DNA from: Tetrastigma voinierianum
Lineage: Eukaryota; Streptophyta; Magnoliopsida; Vitales; Vitaceae
DNA length: 64,000 nucleotides
NCBI GenBank assembly: GCA_016808115.1
Contig: JAEQBH010000293.1
Coordinates: 248,001-312,000 of the forward strand
Reading direction: 5' to 3'
The position numbers and the translations under genes are program-made. The notes under the pieces were generated by a model that saw nothing but the letters and a program-made list of their open reading frames with translations, was not told the DNA's origin and did no database searches. Shown here in pieces: positions 45,290-57,769 of the stretch (positions are counted from its first letter, which is position 1; each line of letters opens with the position of its first letter).

Positions 45290-46805
45290 TGATTCGTGTC
45301 ACAATAGGGTGATTCGAAGTCAACAAAATTTGTATCCTAAATTCCTCCTACTGCCGTAGCAAAGCTACTGCAGTATAGTGGTTCTAGGGTCGAACTCAGG
45401 GATGGGTTTTCTCCATACAAATGATTTATATCATGATTCAAAATGGTGAGGCTTTCATTTGGATTTTCGGATTTGCATTAAAAAGTGTGGTTGGTGGTGT
45501 CACTAAATGAAGTGACCCGAGTTTAAATTAAGATGTAAGAAAAAGAAACACCTTGAAGTTATGGGTCACTAGTTTGATATGATGGGGTTGTAAAGGTGTC
45601 CTCGGGTTATTTCCTCGCATTAGGGCAAATGACATATAGTCATTTCCAAAACCGGATCTTTGTTTAACTTTAAAAACCAACCCTTAGTAACCTTCCTATT
45701 TGAACCAAAGCATTTACTAAGCATTTGCAATGTTTAATGGGTTGAAAATACGGCATTTAACCTACTTTCGTGAACAAGTAAATGACATCTAATGAATGTC
45801 GATGTATCTACCATTAGAGCTGCTTGAACCTAAAGCATGCCAAGTATTGACCAAATAAATACATTAAATAGCATTTAAAACCCTAGTTTGGAAATTGCGA
45901 ACACAAATATGTAATTGCACAGCATGGTAACAGAGAAGCACACGCAAACCAACATCAACCAACCTAGCAACCCTATCTTACGAGTTTTGACCAGCCAAAC
46001 ATCCTTTGAGTTGTCATCCTCAAAGGGGGTGTGTTTGGCAGCCTAATGAAATAGGAGAGAAGAGAAAATGGGAACCAAAAGCGAGGGAGCGTATGTGAAG
46101 CTGCGTGAAATGAAAAAATTAGGTTACAAATGTTCATAACATGGCTTATATAGCCTCCCGAACATGTGAGAGTACCAAACTAACCTAAATAATATGGTTA
46201 CATTGAGGGCAAAGAGGAGTAAACAAAGCAATTAGTTTGGATCCCAAAAAACGAGGAACACGATTTTACTATCTTACGGTGAATTTATTGCAATGGCGAA
46301 AATTAGCTATGATAGTGTTTAACATAATCTGCAAGGTGATCATATGAAAGTGAAATTTAAGCCCATGATGAATTTTATGCTAGATAAATTTGTATCATAG
46401 CGAAAATTTCTTTATCTTAATTTCGCTATGGCTGAAAATTTAAGCTATGATTGCAAAATTTTCACTATGCCATAGCGAAATTTCCAAGCCGCAATCTTTG
46501 CATCCTCCGACCTCCGACACGCATTTGTCACTTCCCGGCTTAGTATTTCTTCATCCCGAGGGCTTGATGGAAATCACTTAGAAATTCATACGAACTCAAC
46601 ATAAATGACCTGATTACGATGCGGCGTGATATGATGGTGGAGCTTAAAACACGCAAAACTACAAAAACAACCTCGAAACAAAATCGGTAGCTTGTGGACA
46701 CGCACATGTCAATGCGAAACCCAAATAATATGATTGAAATGCATGAAAAGCACTCAAAACCTATCTTAAATAGGACTCAAAATAGCACTTTTTGGGTACT
46801 AATCA
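45290..46805 (-). repeat. A2m 5' LTR (right on plus strand)
   Basis: It starts TGATTCGTGTC and ends GGTACTAATCA on the plus strand, 1516 bp. It pairs with 37442-38989. The TAGCGAAA patch lies at 46270-46490. Confidence 0.88.
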
Positions 46806-46810
46806 TCACA
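46806..46810 (+). repeat. Target-site duplication TCACA, right copy (A2m)
   Basis: Matches ACACA at 37437-37441 at four of five bases. P3 resumes after it. Confidence 0.6.
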
Positions 46811-47340
46811 ACAGTCTCTGTCGCAACACACATGTCCTCAGTCGCAACATGGAACTCATGTTGCAACTAATCTTTGTCGTGGCATAATCTTACTCTGTCG
46901 CGACATAATTTTACTCTATTGCGACATAGTTCCAAAAAACCCAGTCGCAACACAATATGACTTTGTCGCGACACAACATCCCTTGGTCTCAACCAACCCT
47001 TGTCGTGACATAAAAACGTATGTTGCGATATAAAAACCTTTAGTCCAACCGATTCTCTGTTGCGACATATAAATTCCCTGCCAAGACCAAATCCTGTCGC
47101 AACATGAAAAACACTCAATTGTGACACAAAATCCTCTTGTCGTGACTTGTCTTGAGTGAGACATAAGCAGATTGTCCTTGGCTCTTTGCCACAGCCAGAG
47201 AACCGGTAGCGATATCGCGTGAGAAGAAGAGACTATGTCGCGACATGATCAAGCGTATAATACCTAAGAATTCTATTATTGCGACACAAAGGAAGCGTAA
47301 TCGCGACACATCTTTGAAAAGCTCTGTTGCGACCTAGAAC
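46811..47340. repeat. TGTCGCGACA patch, right part (P3)
   Basis: Exact copies include 46896-46905. Variants such as TTGCGACATA (near 46919), TCGCAACA (46935), TCGTGACATA (46993) and TTGCGATATA (near 47023) are one or two CpG transitions away. It continues the patch at 36990-37436 interrupted by A2m. Confidence 0.75.
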
Positions 47341-48050
47341 CCCCCCTAAGCATGTAGTAGCTTGTTCTTTTAAGGAAAAACAAGTTGAACCAAAACAACA
47401 CATGGAAAATATACCAAACTTCATTAAACATACAACTGAGTTTAATTTCAATTATTCATTCCTTTACAAGTACAGAAACTGGATTATCTATCCAAAATTT
47501 CACAAAACACTAAGTAATCCACAATCCGGCCTTCTTCAAAATTAAGACCTCATATGAGTGCCTTCCCCTAGCATACCTCCAGTTCCTGAAATATTTTCCC
47601 ACGATGGGGTGAACAATGCCCAATAGAGGAAATCTCTTACAAGGGCTACTCTCCACCTAAATGCACATGCAATGCCATGATTTACACATTTATAAACACA
47701 TTCAAGTAAAAACATACATATTTCCACATGAATGTCTACATGCCATGAATGAGATAAGACTCACCATGCCCTATGTTCCGAGTTCTCACTGACTCCCTCA
47801 CACATGCAAATGTCGTGTATGATAAGACTGTCATTGATGATTTCATCCAATGACCCTTTTTTCAAAACAAAAGATTTTTGTTCTATGAATCAACCCAGTG
47901 GATAGTCTCCAATAAAATCGCTTTATTCAAAAGTCATGTGTCTTTTGTGGGTATCGACTTCCGGGGTATCACCGCAGGCGTCATGCACCTTCTAGCACTT
48001 TCGCAGGCTTTTTACCACTAGATGCATCTGCTTGACCATAACTAGCGAGT

Positions 48051-48055
48051 CTTTT
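48051..48055 (+). repeat. Target-site duplication CTTTT, left copy (P4)
   Basis: CTTTT here, CTTTC at 49928-49932. The uninterrupted relative P6 has GGTCTTTCACC at 62883-62893, which fits CTTTC as the original target. Confidence 0.65.
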
Positions 48056-49927
48056 TGTAAAACCCAAGAAAAATGCAATTTTTCTGAAAAAAAAATGGCA
48101 AAACGGTAAATTTGTCGTTGTAGTACAGGTTAAAACCTGGAATTTTTCTAGATCTTAGATGACGAAACAAACCGCACCGTTGGAATCATCTCACGAAATC
48201 TAGCTACCCTGTCGAATTTCATTGAATTTTGAGACAATCAAAATTACACGCTTTTCGAGGCATCGGGTGTCAGGTGACACAAAGAGTGGCTGCCACATGA
48301 TAGCTTGTGAGGGTTGCACATGGCATGAGAACCATGTGGTGTAACAATAGCCACCTAAAGCATGTGTTCAAGTGACACATGGCATATGAATAGTAAAAAG
48401 AGAAAGGAATCCATGGCTCATAATGAGACATGTGTTAAGTGGTAGGAAAATTCAAACAAAAGAGGCAAAGAGGGAAAATGCCCACCACTTATTTCATTTT
48501 TGACGTTGCAGAGAACAAAAGAGAGGAGAAGAGGGTTTAGAGAAAGAAGCTCTACCTTCTCTCTAAGATCTATGGAAAACCGACAATCAAAACTCGTCAG
48601 ACTAAGACGCAAAGTTGGCCTACGCAGTAAGAGCTTCGCGTGGGTACCAGAATCAAGGGTTTGCGTCAAACTCCAAGAAGTAAGGGTCTTTTCCTACCTT
48701 GGTTATTCCTTGCGTGAGAGCCATTCAATGGCAATTGGGTTCAGTTCTCAAGGTGGGGGCTGGTTTAAGGACAGTTCGGAACGATTTTTGGGTGATTTAA
48801 GACCGATTCTTTGGTCTAATTGATTTCGAAGCTACAGTTTCGGGAGGTGGGTATGAACCAAGAGGTTTGAGGCTGTTTATGGCCTGAATCAGAGTTGGGT
48901 GATGTCTTGAACTAAGATCGGTTCAAGGCTGCGAGGGGCAAAGTTGCACCCTCTTTTCTAGATCCAAGATTTAGGATCATTTGTGTGTCATTGCTTGATT
49001 TGAATGACCCATGATTTATTGTGTGTAATTTATGTTAATATTTGCGTGTTAGAAATATTGACTTGAACTGTGTATTTTATTTGGAAATTGCTTATGTATG
49101 ATTGATATAGGCAGTGACACATTTGCATTGCATTTATGCACTAGTACATCGCATGAAATGAGTGTGGGTGCATGGGAAAATCAGCACTGTGTTTGGTGTT
49201 GAGGGTGGGCTTGGTCTAAGGGACATCGTCCAAGAGAGTTACATAGTTTATTGGAGACTGTCCAGTACTTTTGAATAAAGTAGTTTGTTGGAGACTGACC
49301 AATAGCTTATAAATGAAACAGTTTTTCGGAGACTGTTCAATAGTTTGAATTACAAAACAAAAATTTTTTGTTTTGGAAAACGTTTTCACACATGGCAGAT
49401 TACATGTTGAGAGAAGTCGGTGAGGACTTGGTACAAGGAATATGAGTAGCATCTCATTCATGACATGTAGATTCCATTCTAGGATTGGAATGTGTTTGTG
49501 GCATGACCATTGCATGTGCACTTAGGTGGGGGAGTAGCCGCATAAGAGTTTACTACTAGGCTTTCTTCCGCCTCGTCGTGAATCCCCTTTTCGGTACGGG
49601 GTATCGGGAGGCGACACTCACTGGGGCGATCAGCTGAGGAAGAAAGCCGAAATGTGGCTTTAATTCGTATTTTTGTAAAACATGTATTAGAACAATTCAT
49701 TTTGATGTATGTTTTGTATAAGAGTGTAATTAAACTCTTGAAACTATTGTAATATAGTTAGATGTATTTTGATGAGTATGGATGTATGGGCCCGATGTGG
49801 CCATTTTTACTCATGTTTGAGTCTCGAATAATGAGACACTCAGTTCGTGGCATTGAGACACTCAATAGCTACAGGTATTCCACGGGCTGACAGGTTGTCA
49901 ACGGACCCTTGAGTTTGGGGCGTCACA
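48056..49927 (+). mobile_element. P4: solo LTR of the P family inside P3
   Basis: It starts TGTAAAACCC and ends GGGGCGTCACA, 1872 bp, plus orientation. It aligns along its length with P2. It has inserted into P3, a relative in the opposite orientation, so the two can pair as a long inverted repeat. The complete ends make it the best reference for the family. Open frames (48418-48823, 49216-49700) are LTR sequence. Confidence 0.8.
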
Positions 49928-49932
49928 CTTTC
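49928..49932 (+). repeat. Target-site duplication CTTTC, right copy (P4)
   Basis: Four of five bases match 48051-48055. P3 resumes with a run of 12 or 13 G at 49936-49948 where P6 has a shorter G run. Confidence 0.6.
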
Positions 49933-51163
49933 ACCGGGGGGGGGGGGTATCTATCCCCTTCTTGCTACTACCCGACACATAATTTCATTTTGTGCGACTC
50001 TAGGACATTGTCCATTAGACAGAGCCCACCATTAAACACCAAACACAGTGTTCATCATGCACTCACACCCATTTTGGTGCGATGTCCCCTTGCATATGCA
50101 ATGCAAAAATGTTGCTGCATGTTATCTCATGTTACATGCAAAATAAATACTACATGCAACATTTATATAGATCATGCTTCATACCAAGCATCATGGGTAA
50201 CTATGTCTATTGCATATAATTTACACCCATCATACAATCCATGTTAATTCATCAAATAAGCATATATTAACATGATTTTCACACAACCTATATGTCATTC
50301 AATCAAGCAACAACACATAAACTAGATCTTCAATTTCAGACTCAGAAAATAGTATATATGGTCCAGCATGTCAGTTTATAACCAGCAATGACATACAATA
50401 AAGATCATCATACTCAGATCTCACATAGCAGCAAATACAACCTGTCCTAGAACTACAGTTCTAGAAATAGAACGGACCTAGAAATCGATCCTAAGCTGTT
50501 AACAGTTTAATCAAAACTATTCTTGAACCAGCCCCACTTTTAGGGCTAAACCTCATGGACATTGAATGGCCCTTAGACGAAAAATAGCCAGAGTAGGAGA
50601 GAACCCCTACCTCTTAGAGCGTAAACGGATTCCCTTTAAGTCCGACGAACTCTCGTTGTTCGACATCAGAGACCCATTGGACTGGATCTCCCTTTTTCTT
50701 CTCTTTCTTCCTTTCTTTTCTCTCGAACTCATCCAGCAGGGGATGCTTCCTTCCTCCTCCACTCCTCTCCACTTTCCACTTGGCTTGACATATGGAAATT
50801 CAAGCCAAGTCACTCATGCATGCATGCCATGTGCTCCACATGTAAGCCTAAGGCCCACTTTCACTTGCCATGTGTCATATGAGGCACATGCATAATGCCA
50901 TGTGGCATCCACACAACCCTCTTTTGCCATGTGGCATCATGCCACTTGTCATCCTACCATTTATTCGTTTTGCCTTGAAATACGTGAAATTTCGAGCATC
51001 CCGAAATCCAACGGAACTCGACTGTGTAACTAGGTTTCGCAAGACAAACTCAATGGGGTAACCCGTGTTGTCATCTGAGACCTAGAGAAATTCCAGGCTT
51101 TCAACTTGTGTTTGTAACAGGACTAACGTCTTACGAAAAAGTTTAAATTTACCCGGGTTTACA

Positions 51164-51368
51164 CAAAAAAGCTATTTGTAAGTTTCTTTTATAATACTTT
51201 CCTATACATACAAATATTTCAGGGAAATAAGGTTCTTAATATCTTTAGTAAGGTTTTTTATATTAGTTCTTAAAGCATGCAATTTATCTAAATTTTTCCT
51301 AAACTCTTCACGTTGAATATAAATTATATTACTAAGTTCTTTTATACGATCATAGTCTAAATTATAAA
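51164..51368 (-). pseudogene. EPRV minus copy, piece 2: N-terminal coiled-coil ORF
   Basis: On the minus strand, NLDYDRIKELSNIIYIQ near 51358-51308 then FRKNLDKLHALRTNIKNL, a Lys/Asn/Leu-rich helix, probably coiled coil. The plus copy has NLDYDRVKEL at about 59881. It sits between the leader (piece 1) and piece 3. Removing P3 joins GCTTTTTT to the bases at 36805 and recovers the order seen in the plus copy (AACTTTTTT near 59943). The function of this part of the virus polyprotein is not known to me. Confidence 0.7.
51364..51368 (+). repeat. Target-site duplication ATAAA, left copy (P5)
   Basis: Identical to 59279-59283. It lies in virus sequence on both sides. Confidence 0.8.
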
Positions 51369-53755
51369 TGTGAAGCCCCAAAACCCCGGGGGTCTGTCAC
51401 TGTCCGTCGACGACCCGTTGACCCGTGGAATAACTGTAGCTATTGAGTGTCTCAATGCTACACTACTGAGCGTCTCAATTCCTGAGACGCAAACATGAGT
51501 AAAAATAGCCATATTAGCCCATACATCCATACTCATAATAAAATTAAATCCAACTATTTTACAATAGTTTCCAAGAGTTATATTACACTCTTATACAAAA
51601 CATATATCAAATAACTATTTAATACATGTTTTACAAATAAAATACATAATCAAAGCCACAAGTCGACTTTCTTCTCAAATACCGGCCTCTAGTGAGCGTC
51701 GTCTCCCTATAAGCTCCCTGAACCTAAAAGGGGGATCCCATGACGGAGTGAGCAAAGCCTAGTAGAGTAAACTCCTACAAGGGCTACTCCCCACCTAAGT
51801 GCACATGCAATGGTTGTGCAGTAAAAAAAACATTCCAATCAAGATATGCCAATCTAAGAATGGAATCTACATGCCATGTATGAGATGTGACTCAACATGT
51901 CCCATGTACCGAGCCTACTCCAACTCCATTACCCAATGTGCCATTGGGTAATAAATCCCGAGTCAATCACCGACTCGACCCACACACCATGAAACCCATG
52001 CGTGATGTAAACCATTTTCCAAAACAAAAGCTTTTTGTTTTATGAATCCATACCCACTAGTGTTATCCTCCAATGCCACTTGATGCAATCAAGTGTGTTA
52101 ATATATATGCATTTGTGGGCCCGCAGTTCTCGGAGTTCTCAAAGTCGGATACCATACGCCCGTTTCAACATTTTCGGGCTCTACGCCGATGATCATCTAC
52201 TTGCCAAAGTTCCGGGTTTTCACGAGGGGATTAGCATTACACTTGCTTTACCCAACACACGAGTATTACTTTCATGCCATGAAATCGTGAGACATCTGTT
52301 GGACTTCGTCCAAGATACCGAGCTCACTACCATCAACACCAAACACAGTGTTGATTGACAACCATGAAGACCGTGGAACATCTGTGGACGTCATCAGTAC
52401 GAGTCCTTACCCGTTCACCCGAGGATGGTGAAGGGCGACAATACCATGCACCGCCCCATTATCACCTTGATGTCCTGTGCATGTGAAATGCAATTATGCC
52501 AATTCATACTCATGCCATGTCTCATATGCAATGGATACTATGTGTACATACATACCTACTCATGCATTTCAACCCATACATTAATTGCCAATTTATATCA
52601 CTAAGCATACAAATTCCAATTAAATCATACATTTCATGTTAATATTCCTAACAGGCAATATCAACATCAACATACACACAATTCAGCATACCATTCAAAA
52701 TCAAGCAATGATACACACAAAAGATCCTAATTTTCTGATCCGCAGTAAACAGGGTACAACACTGCCCCTTTTTATCCATGAACTGTTCTTGGTTCAAGAC
52801 TTCTCACACTTCGATTCAGGCTTAGAACAGCCCTGAACCACCCAAATCAATCATATTCCGAAACAGTAGTTTTGAAGTGAAAAAGACCAAGAAATGATCT
52901 TTGGTCTCTCATAGCTCATTCCGAAATGTGTTGGAACCAGCTCCCTTTCAGAGAACTCAGCCCAAACAGCCATGGAATGGCTCTTAAACGAGGTTTAGCC
53001 AAGGTAGGAGTAGTGGTGGCAAAATTAGTGACCGATGGAGCTAGCGATCCACCGGAATTAGGGCGAGTGAGCCATTAAATTGATGGCGAGAAAAAAACCG
53101 GCCCAATGTAATGACCCGGTAACTTGCGAATTTTTGCCTTTAAAATTTATTTGGCGCCACGGTTTAGAAATTTGGTAGAATTCTATAAAATATTGGCCGC
53201 GTCGGACGATTTGGCCGACCCATTGACGTCCGACCCTTGATTGCCAACTCTAGGTAGGAGAAGACCCTTACCTCATGAGAGTTTGTGAAACCACACAGAT
53301 TCGGTACCTGTAGCTCGTCGTAGACCCGACTTTGCCTCTTGCTCTAAAGCAAACCGACGATCCGAACGTCGTAGATCTTAGAGAGAAGGTAGACTCTCTC
53401 TCTCTAAAATTTGATTTCTCCCTTCTCTTTTGAATGCCAAACCAAAAAGAGGAAGAAGATCCTTTCTCCTTTCATTTTCCCTTTTTTACCCAGGGCTTTA
53501 TTTGACTTTAAAAGCCATTTTCAGCACATAGCTTAATGTAAGCCATCTATCTTTTACCCTACACTATCCATGTGACATGTGTCACATGGATACATGTATT
53601 AAGTGACCTTTGTCACACCACATGCCTCTCAGATCATGCATACCCCTCATAAGTTGCCACATGGCACCCGACACCCGGTGTCTTGAAAAACGTGTAAATT
53701 CCGACTATCTCAGAATTCAACAAAATTCGACTAGGTCGCTAGATTTCGCGAGACG

Positions 53756-53760
53756 ATTCT
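53756..53760 (+). repeat. Target-site duplication ATTCT, left copy (Q-)
   Basis: ATTCT here and ATTAT at 59150-59154 match at four of five bases. Confidence 0.5.
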
Positions 53761-54269
53761 TGTCACACCCTAATTCACGGTCCGACCCGATTGGCGGATC
53801 CGAACTGGGTTCGGGGCCCGAGACTATATACTAGGACTCTTTACCTGTTTTTTTTTTTTTTTTAAACTGAACTTGTATCTGTGGGTATACAAACAATTTC
53901 TGTAATAACAAAAATCATTTACATATACAAAAGAACTACCACCGGAGTGGTATCCATCAAAATCTATACACATATAACGAGTCCCATTTACATATACAAA
54001 AGCGGTACTTTTACATTTTACAAAATCAGAGCATGAGACCTACATGTAGTGAACCCTGCTAGTGCGTAGCCAGTTGTATGTAAGATCGCGAGATGTCCTC
54101 CCTTTGTACCTACGGATTAAAAACCCGTGCTAAACTGCAGCAATTGGGAAACATATTTTATAACTTATATTGGTACACATGCATTTATACTGAATCATAC
54201 ATCTAACAATAACAGATATCAGAATCTTCATGAATTCATATAACACATTTATATCATAATTATCCTTAT

Positions 54270-54985
54270 AGCTTGACTTATAGCGTTCGGATCTCTAGGT
54301 GTGCGATTACGAACTTATATATTCTTGATCTTATACTTACTCGGAACTTGCTTGCCGCGGACTTAATTCTTATTAGATCTCGTAGGATACATATTCATAC
54401 TTATCTCTAGTAGGACACATACTTATACTTATCTCCCATGGGAGCGCATGCTTACATAAGATTTCCTCGTATCGCGATCACGAACGCTCTCACATATACT
54501 TATACGAGGAGGTACTTATCACGTATCATGCGCATCTATCTTATGCTTGTTCGGATCTCAGTAGGAATTCTGAGCTTATGCTTTATCTGGAGATACTTAT
54601 ACCGCGTGCGATACTTATATCTATCTCAGATCTCTCGTAGGAGTTTATAGAACTTATGCTTATACAGAGGTACCCTTAGGTACTACAAAGCTTATACTTA
54701 TACCATAGGGCTTATACTTATACTATAGGGCTTATACTTATACTACGGAGATTACACTTGTTAGGGTACCCATGGGTACTACGAGGAGATGTCTGAGAAC
54801 TTATTCTTATTCGAAAGTACAGTAAGTATTACTACTTATTCAGCTCTCCCAGACACATACTTGTACTTGGCCATCGGATGTATCTCGTGGTCGGATCTCC
54901 CGAAAGGACATCTACTTGAACCTGTCGGTAATACTTATCCGGATCTCTCTTGGAGTTCTGATATAGGTACTGTAGGTACCTCTGG
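54270..54985. repeat. Degenerate CTTATACTTAT-type repeats (Q-)
   Basis: Loose repeats of ACTTATACTTAT, GGATCTC and TAGGA(A/T) type units ahead of the regular array. Palindromic TCTCCCATGGGAG occurs at 54431-54443. Q+ has the related CTCCCATGGGAG at about 58492. Confidence 0.6.
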
Positions 54986-55385
54986 GAACTTATACTTGTA
55001 CTTCGCATCTTATACTTGTACTACGGAGCATATCCTTGTCTTACAGAGCATATCCTTGTCTTACGGAGCATATACTTGTCTTACGGAACTTATACTTGTA
55101 TTATAGACCATATACTTGTCTTACAGATCTTATACTTGTACTACGGAGCATATCCTTGTCTTACGGAACTTATACTTGTATTACAGAGCATATACTTGTC
55201 TTACAGATCTTATACTTATGTTATAGAGCTTATTCTTGTATTTAGGATCTTATACTTGTATTTCTGAGCATATACTTGTATTTCTGAGCATATACTTGTA
55301 TTACGGAACTTATTCTTGTATTTCAGATCGTATACTTGTATTACGAAACTTATTCTTATATTTCAGATCTTAAACTTGTATTGCG
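54986..55385. repeat. 20-bp minisatellite, about 20 units (Q-)
   Basis: Exactly 20-bp units of the type GAGCATATACTTGTCTTACG, alternating with GAACTTATACTTGTATTACG and GATCTTATACTTGTATTTCA. I can place 20 consecutive units from 54986 to 55385 with no length change. Alternating first words (GAGCATAT, GAACTTAT, GATCTTAT) hint at a higher-order unit of two or three repeats. The overlapping open frames here arise because 20 is not a multiple of three and few stops occur in the unit. Confidence 0.92.
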
Positions 55386-55549
55386 ATCTGGAAGTACGTA
55401 GGTACTACGGAGATTTTACTTGTACAAAGTACCGAGTATGTACTCTGAGCAGGATCTGAGGTACGCGTGGGTACATTTAGTCTTTATCATATTCATGTCT
55501 TTAGTCTTATCATATAAGCATTGTATTACTGGACCAATATTAAGAAATG

Positions 55550-55915
55550 GTAGGACACGGCCTGATAAATACCCGAAGGGTCTGATGCAGTGCTAAGGTG
55601 TGCATTACACGAGCGAAGTCTTAGAAACAACGTCGGGCGTGCATGCCGCGTAGCAGCGGAAGTGTCGTAGCCTTTAGTAGAAGTCTGAAAGCCTTTGAAT
55701 AGAAGTGTCGTGGCACTGGTCGGGATACGAAATGCTAAGCGAGACGTGCTTTGCCATGCGAGGCGCATCGTAGCACTGGCGAGTCTTGCGGAAGCATTGA
55801 GCAGTCTTTGTAACCTTGTCGGGGAGTGCAGAGTACTAGAAATGGGCGTGCACCTTGCGTAGCGGAGTTCAGTAGCACTGGCGGGGAGTGCCAAAAACGC
55901 GATCAAAGACGTGCC
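55550..55915. repeat. GC-rich GCACTGGCGGGAG-type repeats (Q-)
   Basis: Recurring GTAGCACTGGCG, GTGTCGTGGCACTGG and GGGGAGTGC words (55670-55690, 55700-55720, 55770-55790, 55830-55845, 55870-55895). They are GC-rich within AT-rich surroundings. The minus-strand 126-codon open frame is their shadow. Confidence 0.6.
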
Positions 55916-57769
55916 TACCCACGTCGTGAAAGAAGCGTCGTGTCATTTAATACTTGGTCTTAGGCATTCCTACAATTATATGAGTTCAGTAACTTACTAT
56001 CTTATAATAGGGGCATTCTTAGCCACATTACTGTGTTCATGTCATATTGCCTTTCATATTCGGTTCATGTTTCATGCATTCCATATGGCATTTATTATTA
56101 TACTTATACGGTATGACCCACATGTATTCACACCTCGTTTCAGCCTTATTCTTGTTCCTTTATGAATCTGCTTTGCTTAGAAATTGGAGTCATTCTAATT
56201 GAATCATCGAACTGAGTTATGGCATTTTCATGCCGTAGTCAGTTTGAAATACTCATTTTCAGGGTCTTAACTCCATATCTAACCTTGGTTCTTTGTACTC
56301 GCTGAAGCTAAGGTGTTCAAGGGTTCTTCTCCAGGCGGAATCACCCCAGTGAAGCATGAAACTCGAGTTATGTCTTTAAACAACCTTTCGAGTACTCTAT
56401 GATCAAAACTAAGCGAAATTTTCTTGAACATGGCCCCTCTTTGAGTGAATTTTGGGCCACATAGGTCGAATTCGAAGGTAGCTATTCCATGGTTTTTGTC
56501 ATGAAGTCCTAGTTTAACTAGCCCACTTGAATCCCTCGAATCGGATAAGATATGAGCAAGTTAGCCCAGTGCTCTTGGTCCAAACGGGCATGGAGTAAAT
56601 TACCCGAGTTAATGAGAGACTTGATGTGGTACTAGTACCGCTACGTTTAGTCAAGTATTACCGCTCTACATTTGAGTACCAGTACCACTCTATTTATTAT
56701 CGGTACCACCCTTGAATTGTCGAAAGGTGGTTCTTCTCCCGTTTTTCCATATGTTCTTTACCCAGTCGACTCGATACTACATATACACATCAAAACCACT
56801 CCATATTGATATGCGTAACCTCCTATTCTACTCAAATCATCTTTCAATACATAGGTTTCTTCAAAAACCTTTCATGAATTACTCCCAAACAACTCTAATA
56901 TGGAATTAACCCATTTACCGAACCAAACACCTGATTTGTTAGGGTTGTTCTAAACCACAACTTCGATTACTTACTTGATTTAACCGTGAATCCAACCTCA
57001 AAGGAGGATTCCATATATGATCATAAAATTTATTTAGGTTAGATTTCTTTACAACTACAACCCCACAAACATGTATCATACAAATCTAAACAAAGTTCCA
57101 TACAAAATCCAAAGATCCATAATAGAATCCATACTCAATGGTAGATTCCATACAAAAATTCATAGTTCCATACCTTTTTGCTCTTCCCTTCCTCTTCTCT
57201 TCTCTTCTTCTTCTCTTCCTCTTCCTCCTCTTTTTCTTCTCCTTCTCTTCTCTCTCGGGTTTTGGTCTCTCAAATGAGAGACCAATTGATATTATCAATT
57301 TTTTGAGTTAAGGCCATGTTTGGCGCTGCATTTAATTCTTTTTCTCATTTTGCATTTGGAGTCCTTTCTATCTTTATTATTCTTGATCTATATACATATT
57401 ATGCTTTGGCATCATCTTTTCTCAAATTCCATAATTGCATATAACCTTATTGTTTTATGCCTTTTATGTCCTCCATTGGTAAATGACCACTTTACCCTTG
57501 TCTCTATTTGTAACACCCCGAAACATACCCTAGTTGTTTCAACATGTTTAGGGTATTTTGTAGGCATAAATTTAATTTTCGTAAATTAAATGTGAAAAAA
57601 ATGGAAATTTAGAAACCCGGAAATTGTACAATACTTAAGAATGAGAAATTGTAATTGTCAGGGGCATGAAGACATGAATTGATAAAATTAGAGTTAAAGT
57701 GGAAATAAGATAACTTGTAATAGAAATTAGTAGAGATGGAGGGTATAATGCAAATAGAAAAACTTTAAC

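Larger units (their letters stand above)
37442..46805 (-). mobile_element. A2m: non-autonomous Athila-like element, minus
   Basis: Two direct LTRs (37442-38989 and 45290-46805) are of the same family as A2p. On the minus strand the order is LTR, primer site, gag (about 45250-43435), protease (43410-42740), a GC-rich block (42240-40190), a 3' region (40189-38990) and LTR. RT, RNase H and integrase are missing, although A2p has them between protease and the 3' region. The GC-rich block occupies their place. The flanks show a four-of-five target duplication. The element would have needed enzymes supplied by a relative such as A2p. Confidence 0.85.
36812..51163 (-). mobile_element. P3: long P-family solo LTR, minus, split by A2m and P4
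   Basis: It starts TGTAGCGCCCC and ends GGGTTTACA, the reverse complement of a P LTR. After removing A2m (37442-46805) and P4 (48056-49927), about 3.1 kb remains, longer than P2 and P4 because of a TCGCGACATAG-rich patch (36990-37436 and 46811-47340). That patch is shared with P6. The rest (47340-48050 and 49933-51163) matches P6 at 62340-64000: CAATGCC near the CACATGCAATG motif, the CACCAAACACAGTGTT motif (50037/62992) and GCATATGCAATGCAAA (50092/63054). Open frames here, such as 49909-50247 and 50566-50895, have counterparts only in P6 and are LTR sequence. Confidence 0.75.

Noticed and set aside
55016..55267. Tyr/Leu-rich overlapping open frames as a repeat protein
   Set aside because: They are translations of a 20-bp minisatellite in successive frames. 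The unit length is not a multiple of three and the frame has no start context or neighbours of gene type.
57086..57298. Lys/Arg/Glu-rich minus-strand frame as a nuclear protein
   Set aside because: It is the complement of a CTCTTC pyrimidine run in the Q- LTR, which has a purine-rich counterpart in Q+.
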